Shown one piece after another: positions 1-12,129 of a stretch of 64,000 bases of DNA. Each line of letters begins with the position of its first letter. Within the stretch, counting starts at the first letter, position 1. The stretch comes from Spisula solida (lineage: Eukaryota > Mollusca > Bivalvia > Venerida > Mactridae). The DNA lies in contig OX365952.1 of NCBI GenBank assembly GCA_947247005.1, positions 31,188,222 through 31,252,221 of the forward strand. Reading direction: 5' to 3'. The notes below the pieces were generated by a model. It saw nothing but the letters and a program-made list of their open reading frames with translations, was not told the DNA's origin and ran no database searches. A program made the translations under genes and the position numbers.

Positions 1-970
1 GAATTCTACGAAGTTCTAGGATTAATCCCTTACTGCACAAAGGGTTGCTAATAACAAAATAGCTAGAAGATATAATCCAACACACTGAACACAATAGTAA
101 ACCGAATACGAACTGTGTACAAGAATCGGTTCGGAATATGATAGAACGCAATGAAAAACAATCGTATTATTCCTAGGCACATAAACACGCGATTACCTGT
201 AATAATTGCATCCCAAGCAACACAATATTAATGCCAGCATGTACACGCACAGCCTGATAGCTGATACCGCGTTCTTTTAATATTCCCTAGGCGAGTGAAA
301 AACGATAGTGGTATAAATATTCTGTATTTTCCGTGAATTCGTGAGTTTCGTCGCCCACGTAGAATGCCGAGACATTTAATGTCGCAAACATCTCATTAAC
401 ACCAGTTTTTACGGCCACTGTTGATTTGACCTCTTGTTGATTTATTTTGAACGTTTTCCAAATATCTGTCCTCTTGATGAGTAGCTTGTGTGAAGTTAAA
501 ACAAACAACAACGTAGGGTATACATGTCTCGCTGTTTATTGCCAACATCTATAGTGCGTGTTTATGACTTAGAGTAAGAATCGACGAACTAGTAGCGTGC
601 TCCGCGCTCACGTATTTAGGACTGATTAAATCAGACAGCGATTTTTTAATAAGCGTATAACTTTAAATTTCAGCCGCATAACTTGAATATTTTGGTACTA
701 TTGTTATGTATTCATTAAAATCACTGACTTGAATTTTATGACCATGTTATGACAATATAAAGTCTTGATTGATGTTACTCCGTAAATCAACGTAACACTG
801 ACAGTCGTAAACACGTAATGGCAACAGCTGTCACGGTAAGCAACAGCTAAAACAACAGCTGCAGCAACATGAAATATACAACACAATATGACATTAAGGT
901 ACCTAATCATTTCATCATTTAGAAAGTTCAAACAGTAGCATTAACAGTAACAACTACAAACGTTTCAGCA
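1..970. other. Anonymous DNA, no gene recognised
   Basis: The sequence is AT-rich. The short open frames here have no recognisable domains, no convincing splice signals and no repeats. I see nothing annotatable in this stretch. Confidence 0.5.
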
Positions 971-1072
971 TCATCAAAGGATGCCAATACCACCACCGCA
1001 ACCATCACAACAATCACAAGACCAGTACCAGGAAATCATCACCACCTACAGCATGAACAATGGCATCATCGT

Positions 1073-1191
1073 TATCATCATCATTATCATTATCATCATT
1101 ATCATCATCATCATCATCATTATCATTATCATCATTATCATCATCATCATCATCATCATCATTATTATCATCATTATCATCATCATCATTA
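1073..1191 (+). repeat. (ATC)n/(ATT)n trinucleotide microsatellite
   Basis: About 120 bases of nearly uninterrupted ATC with ATT interruptions. It produces low-complexity poly-Ile and poly-Met open frames on the two strands, which are artefacts of the repeat and not genes. Confidence 0.95.
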
Positions 1192-1419
1192 GCAATAGCA
1201 GGCAGTCAAGTGTTAGCAAATAAATACAACACACGATAGCTGAATTGTTTCCGTAAATCAGCTGTCTGGATTAGTATACTAATATGCATATTAGTGGAAG
1301 TTATAATTACCAAGAACTCTGGGAATGTAGACACAAATGTAGACTTGCTAAATAATCATTGGCAGTGGCAGCAGCAATAATAGTAATACGTTAACTATTT
1401 ACATGACAACTTCAGACAA

Positions 1420-2058
1420 CAGGGATTCAAAACAACACATCCAGGATTCAAAACAACACATCCAGGATTCAAAACAACACATCCAGGTTTTGGAGGATTC
1501 AAAACAACACATCCAGTATTCAAAACAACACATCCAGGATTCAAAACAACACATCCAGTATTCAAAACAACAAACCCAGGATTCAAAACTACAAACCCAG
1601 GATTCAAAACAACACATCCAGGAATCAAAACAACACATCCAGGTTTTGGAGGATTCAAAACAACACATCCAGGATTCAAAACAACACATCCAGTATTCAA
1701 AACAACACATCCAGTATTCAAAACAACACATCCAGGATTCAAAACAACACATCCAGTATTCAAAACAACAAACCCAGGATTCAAAATAAACCCAGGATTA
1801 AAAGCAATAAACCCAGGATTTAAAGTAACACATCCAGTATTCAAACCATGAAAACCAGGATTCAAAGTAACAAACCCAGGATTCAATACCGCAAACCCAG
1901 GATTCAAAACAACAAACCCAGGATTCAAAATAAACCCAGGATTAAAAGCAATAAACCCAGGATTTAAAGTAATAAACACAGGATTCAATACCGCAAACCC
2001 AGGATTCAAAACAACAAACCCAGGATTCAAAGTAATAAACACAGGATTCAAAACAACA
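1420..2058 (+). repeat. 21-bp minisatellite (GGATTCAAAACAACACATCC type)
   Basis: About 30 tandem units of 21 bases with point variants (CACATCCA versus AAACCCA) and a recurring longer variant carrying a GTTTTGGA insert. The unit length is a multiple of three, so both strands stay open and give repetitive frames of up to 229 codons. No splice sites or unique sequence suggest that these are translated. Confidence 0.95.
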
Positions 2059-2671
2059 AATAAAATGCCCCAAATCAACAGCAAAATAAAGAAACTGACA
2101 TTTCATCATATACATTAAAACTCCAGTCATGTACCACTAGTATTTGGTGAAATATCCACACAGTGTAACACACCATACGATCATTGATCGGGTTGTACCT
2201 TAAACAAGTGTTAAATCACAAACCCAATTACAAAGCAACCATTTGTGTCGTGATAATTGCTACGGATGTAGAGGCTAAAGCGGTCATTTATTATTCCGGT
2301 ACGTGCTTGGGCATTAACTTTAGCTCATGATTAACAGCCTCAGTCCGGAATAATGAAACCTCCTTTAACGTGTGTTTACTAACACTAATAACCCTCTATG
2401 ACTGTAATTAAGTCAACGTTGTTGAGATTTGTTTATTATTATTATTTCAAGTTTTATTCTGCTCGAATTATTTATTTATTTCACAAATAATCGAGCAGCC
2501 AATGAAAACAGGTTTTACAAACTATTGACCAATATATATAGTTCTAACAAAAAACAACGATATTTTCAACTAAGGTTTATTCGTGTTGCATCGAAAACAG
2601 TATTTTCAGCAAATGTTTATCGGTGTTGTATCAACACGATGTTTCACGATATTGTTTAATGTATGATTATT
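2059..2671. other. Anonymous DNA, no gene recognised
   Basis: AT-rich sequence between the 21-bp minisatellite and the hAT-like MITE. A 76-codon open frame on the plus strand (2429-2659) has no recognisable motif. Confidence 0.45.
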
Positions 2672-2980
2672 CAGGGGCGTAGCTAGAGGGATTTGAATGT
2701 GTACGCAAGAAGGCTAGGGGGTCTGGGGGCATGCCCCCCCTGAAAAAGTTTGTTCCCTAGAACGTCTCTGGTGCATTATTTTTACTGATAAAACCAGTTT
2801 TTTTTGTTTGTATAGAGGTTTTTAAGAGTGTTTCTAAGAAATGCTGAAAATACTAAAGGCTTACCCCCTTAGGGCTTAGGCATCAGTTTTTATTGCATAT
2901 TTCGATCATTTATTTTTTTCAGTTTTTGAGAAGCATGTGTACGCAGCTGCGTATTCTGCATACAGGTAGCTTCGCGCCTG
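2672..2980. mobile_element. hAT-like non-autonomous MITE
   Basis: The left end reads CAGGGGCGTAGCTAG. The right end is an imperfect inverted copy (CAGGCGCGAAGCTACCTG when read on the minus strand). The flanking 8-mers TGATTATT and TTATTATT match at seven of eight positions, as expected for an 8-bp hAT target duplication. The interior has the GC-rich 'GGGGGCATGCCCCCC' feature common in such elements and no transposase frame. The superfamily is inferred from the ends and the duplication length only. Confidence 0.6.
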
Positions 2981-3671
2981 TTATTATTTATAGTATTATT
3001 GCCATGATTGCGTGGCTTGAATTTTCTTTTTTCGTATAACGCGTTCCCAGATTACCGGTATCATACAAGGGTTACTTGATCTTCCGTAAGGAACTGATAA
3101 TTTCTCCATAATGCTCCATTGACGAGAAGAGGCATGTCCAGACATTAGACACCGTTTTCAAAAGTTCTCTCCCTTATAATCGATCCTTATCAAGTAAGAT
3201 TTTGACACTTCACCCCGAGGTCATTGTGGCGAAAGTCTTGGTCGGGTTAATCATGTTAGCGACGGTCAACAGAAAACACAGCTTTCACCGATCAAGATTC
3301 AGCAAGACAACGGTTCTTTAATGCGGAAGTCCTGTAATTTTGAGAATTGCCAACTTGTGACTAGGCCTGTGTACATGGACGAATACGCCAGACCCGAACG
3401 TTTAGTTCTAGGGCAGTGGTAGTCTGGATATTGAGGTTTTGTCCTCGTCAGATCGTCAGATTTAAATCCCTTGAAGCATCAAGGTTTTCATGAAAAAGTG
3501 AACAACTAAGACCACTGTAAACCCTTTTCCCAGGTGTATACATTAGTGATCATTAGAACCTGACCAACAAGTTCGGGTCTTCCGGCGTCGGTTTATCGGT
3601 GAGTTGCTGTCAATCATACGTCACTTGTCAAGTGTTGCCATCGAGAAGACGTTGATTACCGAGAGCAGCTA
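2981..3671. other. Anonymous DNA, no gene recognised
   Basis: Mixed-composition sequence with no open frame, splice pair or repeat that I could support. Confidence 0.4.
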
Positions 3672-5112
3672 GAAGGTTGGTGGGAGACAGACATGGGTAG
3701 ATGGTTGAAGGGTGATGGGAGACAGGGGCAGCAACAGATCTAAGAGGGTGTTAGGAGACAGGAGGCAACGACATAGTTAGAAGGATGGTGAGAGACAGAG
3801 GGCATAGGGAGAGTTAGAAATGTGGTAGGAGACAGGGGGCAGCGACAGATTCAGAAGGGTGGTGAGAGACAGGGGCAGCGACAGAGTAAGAAGGGTGGTG
3901 AGAGACAGGGGCAGCGACAGAGTAAGAAGAGTGGTGAGAGACAGGGGCAGCGACAGAGTCAGAAGGGTGGTGAGAGACAGGGGCAGCGACAGAGTAAGAA
4001 GAGTGGTGAGAGACAGGGGCAGCGAGAGATTAAGAAGGATGGTGAGAGACAGGGGGCAGCGAAAGCGTTAGAAGAGTGGTGAGAGACAGGGGCAGCGACA
4101 TAGAACGATGGTCGGGGCAGGTGGCAGCGAAAGAGATAGGATGGTGAGAAACAGGGGGCAGCGACATAGTTAGAAAGATGGTGAGAGACAGGGGGCAGCG
4201 AAAGCGTAAGAAGAGCGGTGAGAGACAGGGGGAGCGACATAGTTAGAAGGATGGTGAGAGACAGGGGGCAGCGAAAGCGTAAGAAGAGCGGTGAGAGACA
4301 GTGGCAGCGACATAGTTAGAAGGGTGGTCGGGGCAGTTGGTAGCGAGAGAGATAGAAGGGTGGTGAGAGACAGGGGGAAGCGACATAGTTACAAGGATGG
4401 TGAGATACAGGGGGCAGCGAGAGAGATAGAAGGGTGGTGAGAGACAGGGGGCAGCGACATAGTTAGAAGGATGGTGAGAGACAGGGGGCAGCGAAAGCGT
4501 AAGAAGAGCGGTGAGAGACAGGGGAAGCGACATAGTTAGAAGGGTGGTCGGGGCAGGAGGCAGCGAAAGAGTTAGAAAAGTGGTGAGAGACAGGGGACAG
4601 TGAGGGAGTTATAATGTTGGTGAGAGACAGGCGGCATCGGGAGAGTTAGAAGGGTGGTGAGAGACAGGCGGCAGCGAAAGAGTTAGAAGGGTGGTGAGAG
4701 ACAGGGGACATCGAGAGAGTTAGAAGGGTGGTGAGAGACAGGCGGCATCGAGAGAGTTAGAAGGGTGGTGAGAGACAGGCGGCAGCGAAAGAGTTAGAAA
4801 AATGGTGAGAGACAGGGGACAGCGAGGGAGTTAGAATGTTGATGAGAGACAGGCGGCATCGACAAGAGTTAGAAGGGTGGTGAGAGACAGGCGGCAGCGA
4901 AAGAGTTAGAAGGGTGGTGAGAGACAGGCGGCATCGAGAGAGTTAGAAGGGTGGTGAGAGACAGGCGGCATCGACAAGAGTTAGAAGGGTGGCGAGAGAC
5001 AGGGGCAGCGACATAATTAAAAGGGTGGTCGGGAACATGGGACACGGAGAGAATTAGGAGGGTTGTGGGAGACAGGGATAGATGGGCGAAGGGTTTGGGA
5101 GATATGGGGCAG
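3672..5112 (+). repeat. 36-bp purine-rich minisatellite
   Basis: About 38 degenerate copies of a 36-base unit of the form GGTGGTGAGAGACAGG followed by GGCAGCGACAGAGTTAGAA. The plus strand is overwhelmingly purine over 1.4 kb. Subfamilies (CGGCATCGAGAGAG versus GGCAGCGACATAG) cluster locally, which suggests stepwise expansion. Open frames within it on both strands are repeat artefacts. Confidence 0.95.
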
Positions 5113-6894
5113 TTACCGAGTAAGAAGGTCGACGGGGGTTAGATAGGAGATTGAGCAATGTATAATTAAATGGGATAGAGGGACGTGTGAGTGTGTACCA
5201 GGAAGTGTAAGAGATAACATTCTCCCGTATTCGTATGCAACTTCAATGACGACGCGTAGCAATAGCAAAATACGGGATGTGTTAAGTTATAAGACTTATT
5301 TTTCCTCATTTAATATCACTCATAAATAAGAAGCATTGCCATTAAATGTTATCTTAACAAATAAAGAATATATGATGTAGAACTAAACTGTTTTATTACT
5401 ATACTTACCCGCCAACAATATCTAAAATTAAGCATCGTGTCATTTCTTGTAGCGATGTGGCGCAGTACACATCAATAAAATCATAATCCGATCTGCTGAC
5501 GACATAAGCACATCTTGCATCCACGCAATAAAATATTAATTTGTTAAAAGTCGTAATGTTATACAAATGTATACATTTATAAATCTAAGATTTCCATTAG
5601 ATGCGAGTTTCTAAGTATTCAAACACTCTGCATACATCGCCGCAGCTTACTGTCAATGTCAACCAGAATTCCTGCTTTCGTTTTGTGTTACTAAAGTTGA
5701 AACAAAACTGACTTTCATTTTAACATCAGTGAAACTCATCTACACATCTGCCAATAAATTGTTACACCCGTAGATACAACCTTTTCCTTTCTAACTCCTT
5801 GATTGATCAAACTTGTAGTTAATTCCAGCACATGTAATACGCCGAGTCTTCATTTTCACACGCAGAAGATCACAATTTTCGCTTCAATTTCCTTTGAATT
5901 CATGGTTATTATTTAGGCAGGAAACGATATAAACAATACTCTCTTAGCAGAAAAATCGATCGCCAGTCGTCTGCTCCGCTTTAAGGAGAATTAATTGCAA
6001 CTAAAATCAATGTGTCCAATCCGACTTTCTCGCATTAAATGTTTCTTGTACTGATGCCGGTTGAAGGACATGGGGATTTGTTTCTTTTTGGGTATTAATT
6101 TCCGTTACGTGGGAAACTTAATAAGCACTGACAATGAAAGATCGGAATTCATGTTATACACCGTGCGAACAAATTAACGTAACCCTCGAACCTTCTATTG
6201 GTATAATTTTACAGCTGATTTTTCCTGTCTATAATATAATTAAAGCCTTTATTGTCATAAGCGGAAAGTATTACGAATTTGTAGGAGATTTGTTATAATT
6301 GGTTTAGAATCTACAACTAAATAACCGGCAAAGCATGGCTTTTTTAACAAAGAAAATGTATACAGATAAAATGGCAACGTCGTCTTCTAAAATCGATGAA
6401 AAAAATAGCCATTAACAAAGTAATTAGAATAAATTTCAGCAAGTAACCACAACATTAGCAGCAGGGACTTTCTTATCAAATTAAAACTGAAACCTAGACT
6501 AGATTTGTGTAACAAGAGCACCGCCTACTAGTGCTCGACGCTCGACTTTCTCATCTGTGAGTGAAAACTCTAAGAGTAACAAGGGCTGATAAGTCATAAA
6601 TATACAATGTAGTTCACAGGGTTACCAGCCTTGTCAGTACAGACTCCACGTCAAGTGATCGTGAATAATTACGTTGAGTTTGAAGACACCTTTGATAGTC
6701 TTTGAGAAAATGACTAACAAAAAAAACTAACCAACGCAACGCAGACGATCCTGTCACGAAAATAGTTCGACTTCTTTTTTCTTCGAAAAGTTGAGCTAAA
6801 AATGTTCAAACGTGGTTACGCTTCCACGTTGTAATAACCGTGTACAACGTTTAGAAAAAATGTTTGAGTGTAAATGGGATAACAACACTTATAG
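5113..6894. other. Anonymous AT-rich DNA
   Basis: No gene was recognised. A segment near 6168-6250 (CCTCGAACCTTCTATT, then CAGCTGAT) resembles segments at about 7255-7345 and 35428-35480, so it is part of a dispersed low-copy repeat. Confidence 0.4.
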
Positions 6895-7130
6895 TAAGTG
6901 TAGCAATACCACGTGACTTTGACGTCACCAAGGGTACAAATCCAAGACAGAAGTTGTTTCGCTTCGAGAACAAAGGTGACCATAATTATTTTATTTTTTC
7001 TACGATGTCTGTGAAACATATGCCAGTATAAGGGAAAAAGTATACGCTTTCCAAGAAATTTAAGTGCTTTTTCAGCAGCTGGGTTGTTTTCCAGCAGCCT
7101 TTGAAACCTTCAGAGTTGTTGTATGCGATC
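6895..7130 (+). mobile_element. Partial copy of the GTGTAGCAATACCACGTG MITE family
   Basis: The left terminus GTGTAGCAATACCACGTGAC is followed by interior sequence that parallels the 18.4-kb copy (a GGGAAAAAGTATACGCTTTCC block, then TTTTTCAGCAG). The inverted right arm is missing, so this is a truncated, diverged half-element. Confidence 0.6.
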
Positions 7131-8315
7131 GGACCTCAGATTCAAGCCGTCTTCTTTTCAAGTGATAGTACATACTCGCAATTACGTAGTATCACTGCTT
7201 TAAATTCGATAGAGAACACGTCAAATAGTTCCTGCGAGCAAATGATGTACCGACTTCAGTTGACAGAGAATTGACAGGATCCTCGACCTTCTATCTGCAT
7301 AATTCAACAGCTGATGTGTATAAAATTAAGCATGGAAATTTTAAAATTGTGAGAAAAAAATAAGCGCGATAGGCCGGTAGCTTTCAAATTGAGAAAACTA
7401 TATGCACGATAATTTGACATACGAAATTTATCAACAAATTGTTAAATAATTTCATGTATAACAAACCAATTTTCAAGACACTTATTTGCATATTATGACT
7501 CCCTTGTTCCATATAATATTTATATGCTTATAAATAAAACCTCGTATCAGTTCATTAAAAGGTATTATCATAAGACCTGTTTTCAGTGTTCAACAATATC
7601 AAAGATCATAAACCGATAATTCCATGACTGTTGACTGGGAAGCGCTGTGCTTATGCAGCTGCAGTCACCTGCTGTTTAGATCCATGGTCTCAATGTTGCC
7701 TAGCGCTCAATGAAATTTCGGACAGTTCTGATTTCTTCGGTAAATAAACTATTGCAATGCGACAAAGACCGATGTTATACCCGCATGGAATAATGGAATT
7801 AGTCTGGTTCACGACATTCTTACAAAATGCCTCTTTTTTTGGATTTTTTTTTGAAATCGTAAACCATCGAGAACAGGTCACGTGCCCCTCCATGGACCTT
7901 TTACTTAATGCTATCCAATATACCTGCTCGCTCAAGGCTCGCAGGTAATAAAATATACTAGTAAATCTAACTTTCGTAAATGTTAAGTCATCTAAGACTA
8001 AATCGTTAAACCTTTTGTGAACAATGGACAATACGAGATGTTTACTTTCGAACAGCGTTTTGCTTGCTAAACCTGTGTATAGCAATTACGACTTTTAAAA
8101 GCTCTTCGATTCCTCTTAATAAAATTCTAAAACATTCTCATGCGGATCACATCTGTCTTCATCGTATTTTTTTCTCATATTCTTTCACCGAGACTAGTTT
8201 TATTAAAACCTCAAATAATATAATAAGACGTCATACGGGCAAATATACCATTATTTGCATTGTATATTTATTTAATTTTCTTGTTCAAACAATTGTTCAG
8301 GATCTTACGCAGAAT
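7131..8315. other. Anonymous DNA, no gene recognised
   Basis: Contains a 131-codon minus-strand open frame (7690-8085) and a 131-codon plus-strand frame (8064-8459). Neither shows a recognisable domain, good codon structure or splice signals, so I treat them as chance frames. Confidence 0.4.
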
Positions 8316-8470
8316 AGACATACCACGTGGTATGTGACGTATTTATTGGTTAAGACCGCAAGGAAAAAATCTGTCAAACCGATGTTAAAAACAACCGTAA
8401 TTGTTTTTATTCTTCGGCCTATCTTAACGACACATCCTCGACGCTCAAGTCGAGAATGAGTACTATTCAT
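8316..8470 (+). repeat. Dispersed repeat with perfect 18-bp palindrome, copy 1
   Basis: The core ACATACCACGTGGTATGT is a perfect palindrome. It is followed by GACGTA, a spacer with ACCGCAAG, and an end segment near CGACGCTCAAGTCGAGAA. The same order of blocks recurs near 35495 and 58136, so this is one repeat family, probably a small MITE. Confidence 0.6.
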
Positions 8471-8720
8471 GTCACCTAATATTATTGTGTAGAATGATTC
8501 AGTTTTTCCTGAAACCTACTCGACCGCTATTATCACAAGCCTTTATTTTCGTGAGTATCAATGATAGTTTTCGCAGAATTCGGTCAATAGCAATTTCGCG
8601 AGACTTATTACCTGCGGTCCCCGAGGCCGCAGGTCTATTGGAATGCATGAAGCGATTTGACTATGGAGGAGCACGTGATCGATTGGCTAATGTCTCAGCC
8701 TGTCTTTCGACTTCAAATTT

Positions 8721-9711
8721 CATAGGCGGATCCAAGGGGGGGGGCGGACCCGGCGTACGCCCCCCCTAAAATCGTCGGAGCCAAGGTAATTTATCATATT
8801 TTGGATGTAAGAACAATATTGATATGAAATTTTTTTCGCTCGCTTCGCTCGCGTCAATAAAACAATAATAAATTTATTGATTTTAAAGTGAACTTAATGC
8901 TGTATGCAAGCAACAAGATATGGCTGATTGGTAGCATGGTGCCAAACATCGGCTGCAGAGATTCTTGCACATTAAAAATGTCTGACAAGTCATAAAAGAT
9001 TAATACAGTTGGCTTGATTTTCTAATAAACCTGTCCTTTTCATTAAAAAAAGACATCTCAGAATGCAGCTGACGAATTCCGTGGTTCTTTTTAGAACGTC
9101 ACGAGGCAGAAAGCAACTGGACCCCCTAGTCGCTGGATCTCAAGTATTTCACATTTCCACTTGAACAAAAGTGAAGCCCTGGAGTTCGCAGGGTATGCTG
9201 CTCAGATAGACAGTGCATTTTTTCTTCGTGACGTATTCACAGCAGCTATATATCAGTGAATATTATCCAGTCGATTATCGTTAGTCCTGGCTATATAAAC
9301 AACGATATATATATGCTGCTCAGATAAACACTGATTTTTCCAATTCTTCCAATTACTAAATCAGTGAATATTACCAAGTGATAAGTGTGTGGTGTATGCT
9401 GCTGAAATAGATGATTGCATTTTTTTTCTTGCTCGCTCCGCTCGCACAACCGCTATCAGTTAAGTTTGTCAAGTAGGGAATGAGTATGCGGGATATGCTG
9501 CTCAAATAATTAATGCTTATATTCTTGCTCGCCTTACTCTCACACTAACTTTATCAATGAATATTATAAGATGAAGAACGAAATTGTATGGAATGCTTCT
9601 CAGAGATACATTTTTTCTTGCTCGCTTGGCTCCCACATTTCTTTGAGGGGGGGGGGGGTCAATACATGAATGTACGCCTCCCCCTAACGCCAAATCCTGG
9701 ATCCGCCCCTG
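8721..9711. mobile_element. Non-autonomous DNA element with GGCGGATCCA termini
   Basis: The left end CATAGGCGGATCCAAG matches the inverse of the right end (CAGGGGCGGATCCAGG on the minus strand) at most positions. The 5-mer AATTT flanks both sides and may be the target duplication. Homopolymeric G and C tracts lie just inside both ends. The interior holds about five degenerate units with GCTGCTCAGATA followed by TCTTGCTCGCTCCGCTC. No transposase frame is present and the superfamily is unresolved. Confidence 0.55.
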
Positions 9712-10540
9712 AATTTAGTAGCATTTTTAAACACTACTTGGTACAAGTCTACCTTTTACTGTACACAAGCGGTACATGGAAACGTACCACTGTACATAAA
9801 CTTTTACATGGCGGTTTCGAGTTAGTTAGATTAGATTAACCGGTTATAAAGTCAGCAAAACTGGTCGGTAAATTATCTGGCCGCTGAAAAATATTTGACT
9901 TGTCAGTCCCTTACAAGCAAGTGTATTTAACTGTTTGTTGTATCGAACTATTAAGAATACATTGATTTTTACACATGCTATCTAAATGGAGCATTTCCGT
10001 ACAAGACACCTATTCATGTGGTAGCAGTAACGCTCAGGACATTTGTTTGTTACACATGAATAAGTTATGATTGGCATCGCTTTTAACGACGTTTCCGGGT
10101 CCGTCATGCCAACTCTTTAAATATTGGAATCAATGAATTAAACAGGTATGACTGTGATCATTATAATTGGAAGGTGGCACGCGAAAGCGGTAAGATATGA
10201 CTACCATTCACTATCGTATATAATGCATCACAGTACTCTACAGAGACCAATAATCATAAATCTGTATTTAGCTCGTGATCACGTGCGTATCTCATTCTAC
10301 AAAGCATGACTGTGATCATGAAAGTTAATTATTTTGTTTATCATATTATTCCAAGCCCTGTGGCAAATGATTGACTTGCCGTTGATCAATTTGCTTTAAA
10401 TAGAACCCCGATAAGGGAACAATTTCAACGTTAATTGTGATTACAACCGCATCGCAAACATAACATACGCTCGGTGATGCTGGCACGCTTCAACGTGACA
10501 GTACAAGTTGAATGTTTGTACGGCGTAATATTGTATCAGG
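9712..10540. other. Anonymous DNA, no gene recognised
   Basis: No supported gene or element. Two ATGACTGTGATCAT motifs (about 10146 and 10306) are the only internal repetition seen. Confidence 0.4.
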
Positions 10541-11194
10541 CTGTTGAATACTATTGTAACGTGCAGGGACTCTATCTCTGAACCCGTCCAGGGAGTATAG
10601 TTGCAACGTACTAGCATTCACAACAAACTTATTTCGACAAACAACAACACACCTAATTCATTCAAATATATACAAAGAATCACCTATATACAAGTGGGAT
10701 CTATAACCTTGTCAAACATATGTCTTAGTGCTTAAGAGTGAAAGATAGAGAGTTTTGAACAAGTCCACTTTAGAATAGTTCAAACGTACCGTGGTGTATA
10801 CCAAATACACCAGTATCAGCAAACAGATTCTTCAGTCACAGCTGCGTAACTCAACAATACAACTTCAAACCAGTAGAACAACACCCGTGAACCTTACACA
10901 GGTTCACGTATGACTCAGCTTTGAACAACGAGACACCTTGTGGAACCTTGTAACGTTTCCAGCTACCACTAACAGTAGTTCTACCACTAACAGTAGTTCG
11001 CCCTAACCACCTAACCAGACGAACAAAATCCACTGTAGTCCAAACCACTGGAAACACGCTACCTCAAACACCCACAAAAGACGTACTCTCAGATGTCACG
11101 TTATTCTAACTACGCAGACAGCAAGAGCCAAACGCTGGTCTAACAGAATTATCACTTCGTTCTACCAATGTAATCAACTTTCACAATCTCAACT

Positions 11195-11660
11195 AGTCTA
11201 ACCAAAACCCAGCAGTACCATCTATGCCCAATCGAGCACCCTTGCGAGTAGGACGATTCCGTATATAGCGGCACCACACGAAGCTTCAGCCAGACTAACT
11301 ATCAACTAACTAAAAACTCGGCAATACCAACTATGCCCAATCGAAAAGCCTTGCGAGTTGGACGATTCCGTGTATAGAGGTATCACCAAGTTCGAACCAA
11401 GACAACACAACCAACCTCAACTATTCTAACCAAAACCCAGCAGTACCATCTATGCCCAATCGATCACCCTTGCGAGTTGGACGATTCCGTATATAGCGGC
11501 ACTGCACGAAGTTTCAACCAGACTAAGCTATCAACTATCTAAAACTCAGCAATACCAACTATGCCCAATCGAGCACCCTTGCGAGTAGGACGATTCCGTA
11601 TATAGAGGTACTGCCAAGCTCCTATCAACAGGCTTCAACTACCTACAAACTACTATCTAA
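11195..11660 (+). repeat. Dimeric tandem repeat with conserved 47-bp box
   Basis: Four copies of a box that begins CTATGCCCAATCGA and ends GATTCCGTATATAG start near 11222, 11331, 11450 and 11559. The spacing alternates 109, 119 and 109 bases. Copies 1 and 3 share downstream sequence (GCGGCAC), as do copies 2 and 4 (GAGGTA), so the real period is a 228-base dimer. The box is far better conserved than its spacers. Confidence 0.8.
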
Positions 11661-11779
11661 CTATCCGAACAACCAAAGTTCAGCAGTCTCGTTGCAGAAT
11701 TACAATAAATCTAAAACTAACTACTGCACGTAACTACTGCGTTCCCTCTCCGAGATCGGTGAGCATACGAATGACGAAT

Positions 11780-12120
11780 TTGTTTATTTATTTTGCTTTT
11801 ATTTATCCTCGCCACCGGATAATCCATATGGGCGAGGCCCCCAGAAGAGGCTAGTCACTTTAGTGTTTGGGGGATAGTGCATGATACAGAAGATGCTCAA
11901 ATTCCAGAAGCATGTCTGGTTCTTTTACGTGCCGATGTAAAGCATCATACACGGGACCTCGCTTGAAACGTCTCGTCCGAAAGACTGTTAGTAAGTTTAG
12001 TTATGTTAGGTGGGAAACACTGAAAAGCATTTCACTTTTTGACCGTCTGGAGTAGGGATCGAACCCACACCCTTCAGATCAACTGTCAGTAGCCCTTACC
12101 ACAAGACCACGAGTCCACCT
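11780..12120 (-). mobile_element. tRNA-derived SINE with Meta-like core
   Basis: Read on the minus strand, the element starts near 12120 with a tRNA-like head: A-box-like TGGTCTTGTGGTAAGGG and B-box GGTTCGATCCC. The body contains GAGGTCCCGTGTATGATG and GCACGTAAAAGAACCAG, the type of core found in many molluscan SINEs. It ends in an A-rich tail (AATAAATAAACAA). A perfect 9-bp target duplication, ATGACGAAT, lies at 11771-11779 and 12121-12129. This is a clean, nearly full-length insertion. Confidence 0.85.
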
Positions 12121-12129
12121 ATGACGAAT

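Noticed and set aside
1395..2130. Open frames of 62-229 codons on both strands over the 21-bp repeat
   Set aside because: The unit length is a multiple of three, so any frame without a stop in one unit stays open. There are no unique residues, no splice context and no domain.
7690..8085. 131-codon minus-strand frame
   Set aside because: No recognisable domain, skewed composition, no splice signals, and it sits in repeat-like sequence.
8485..8769. 94-codon plus-strand frame ending GGGGPGVRPP
   Set aside because: Its end is the G-rich terminus of the 8.7-kb mobile element and the rest has no motif.
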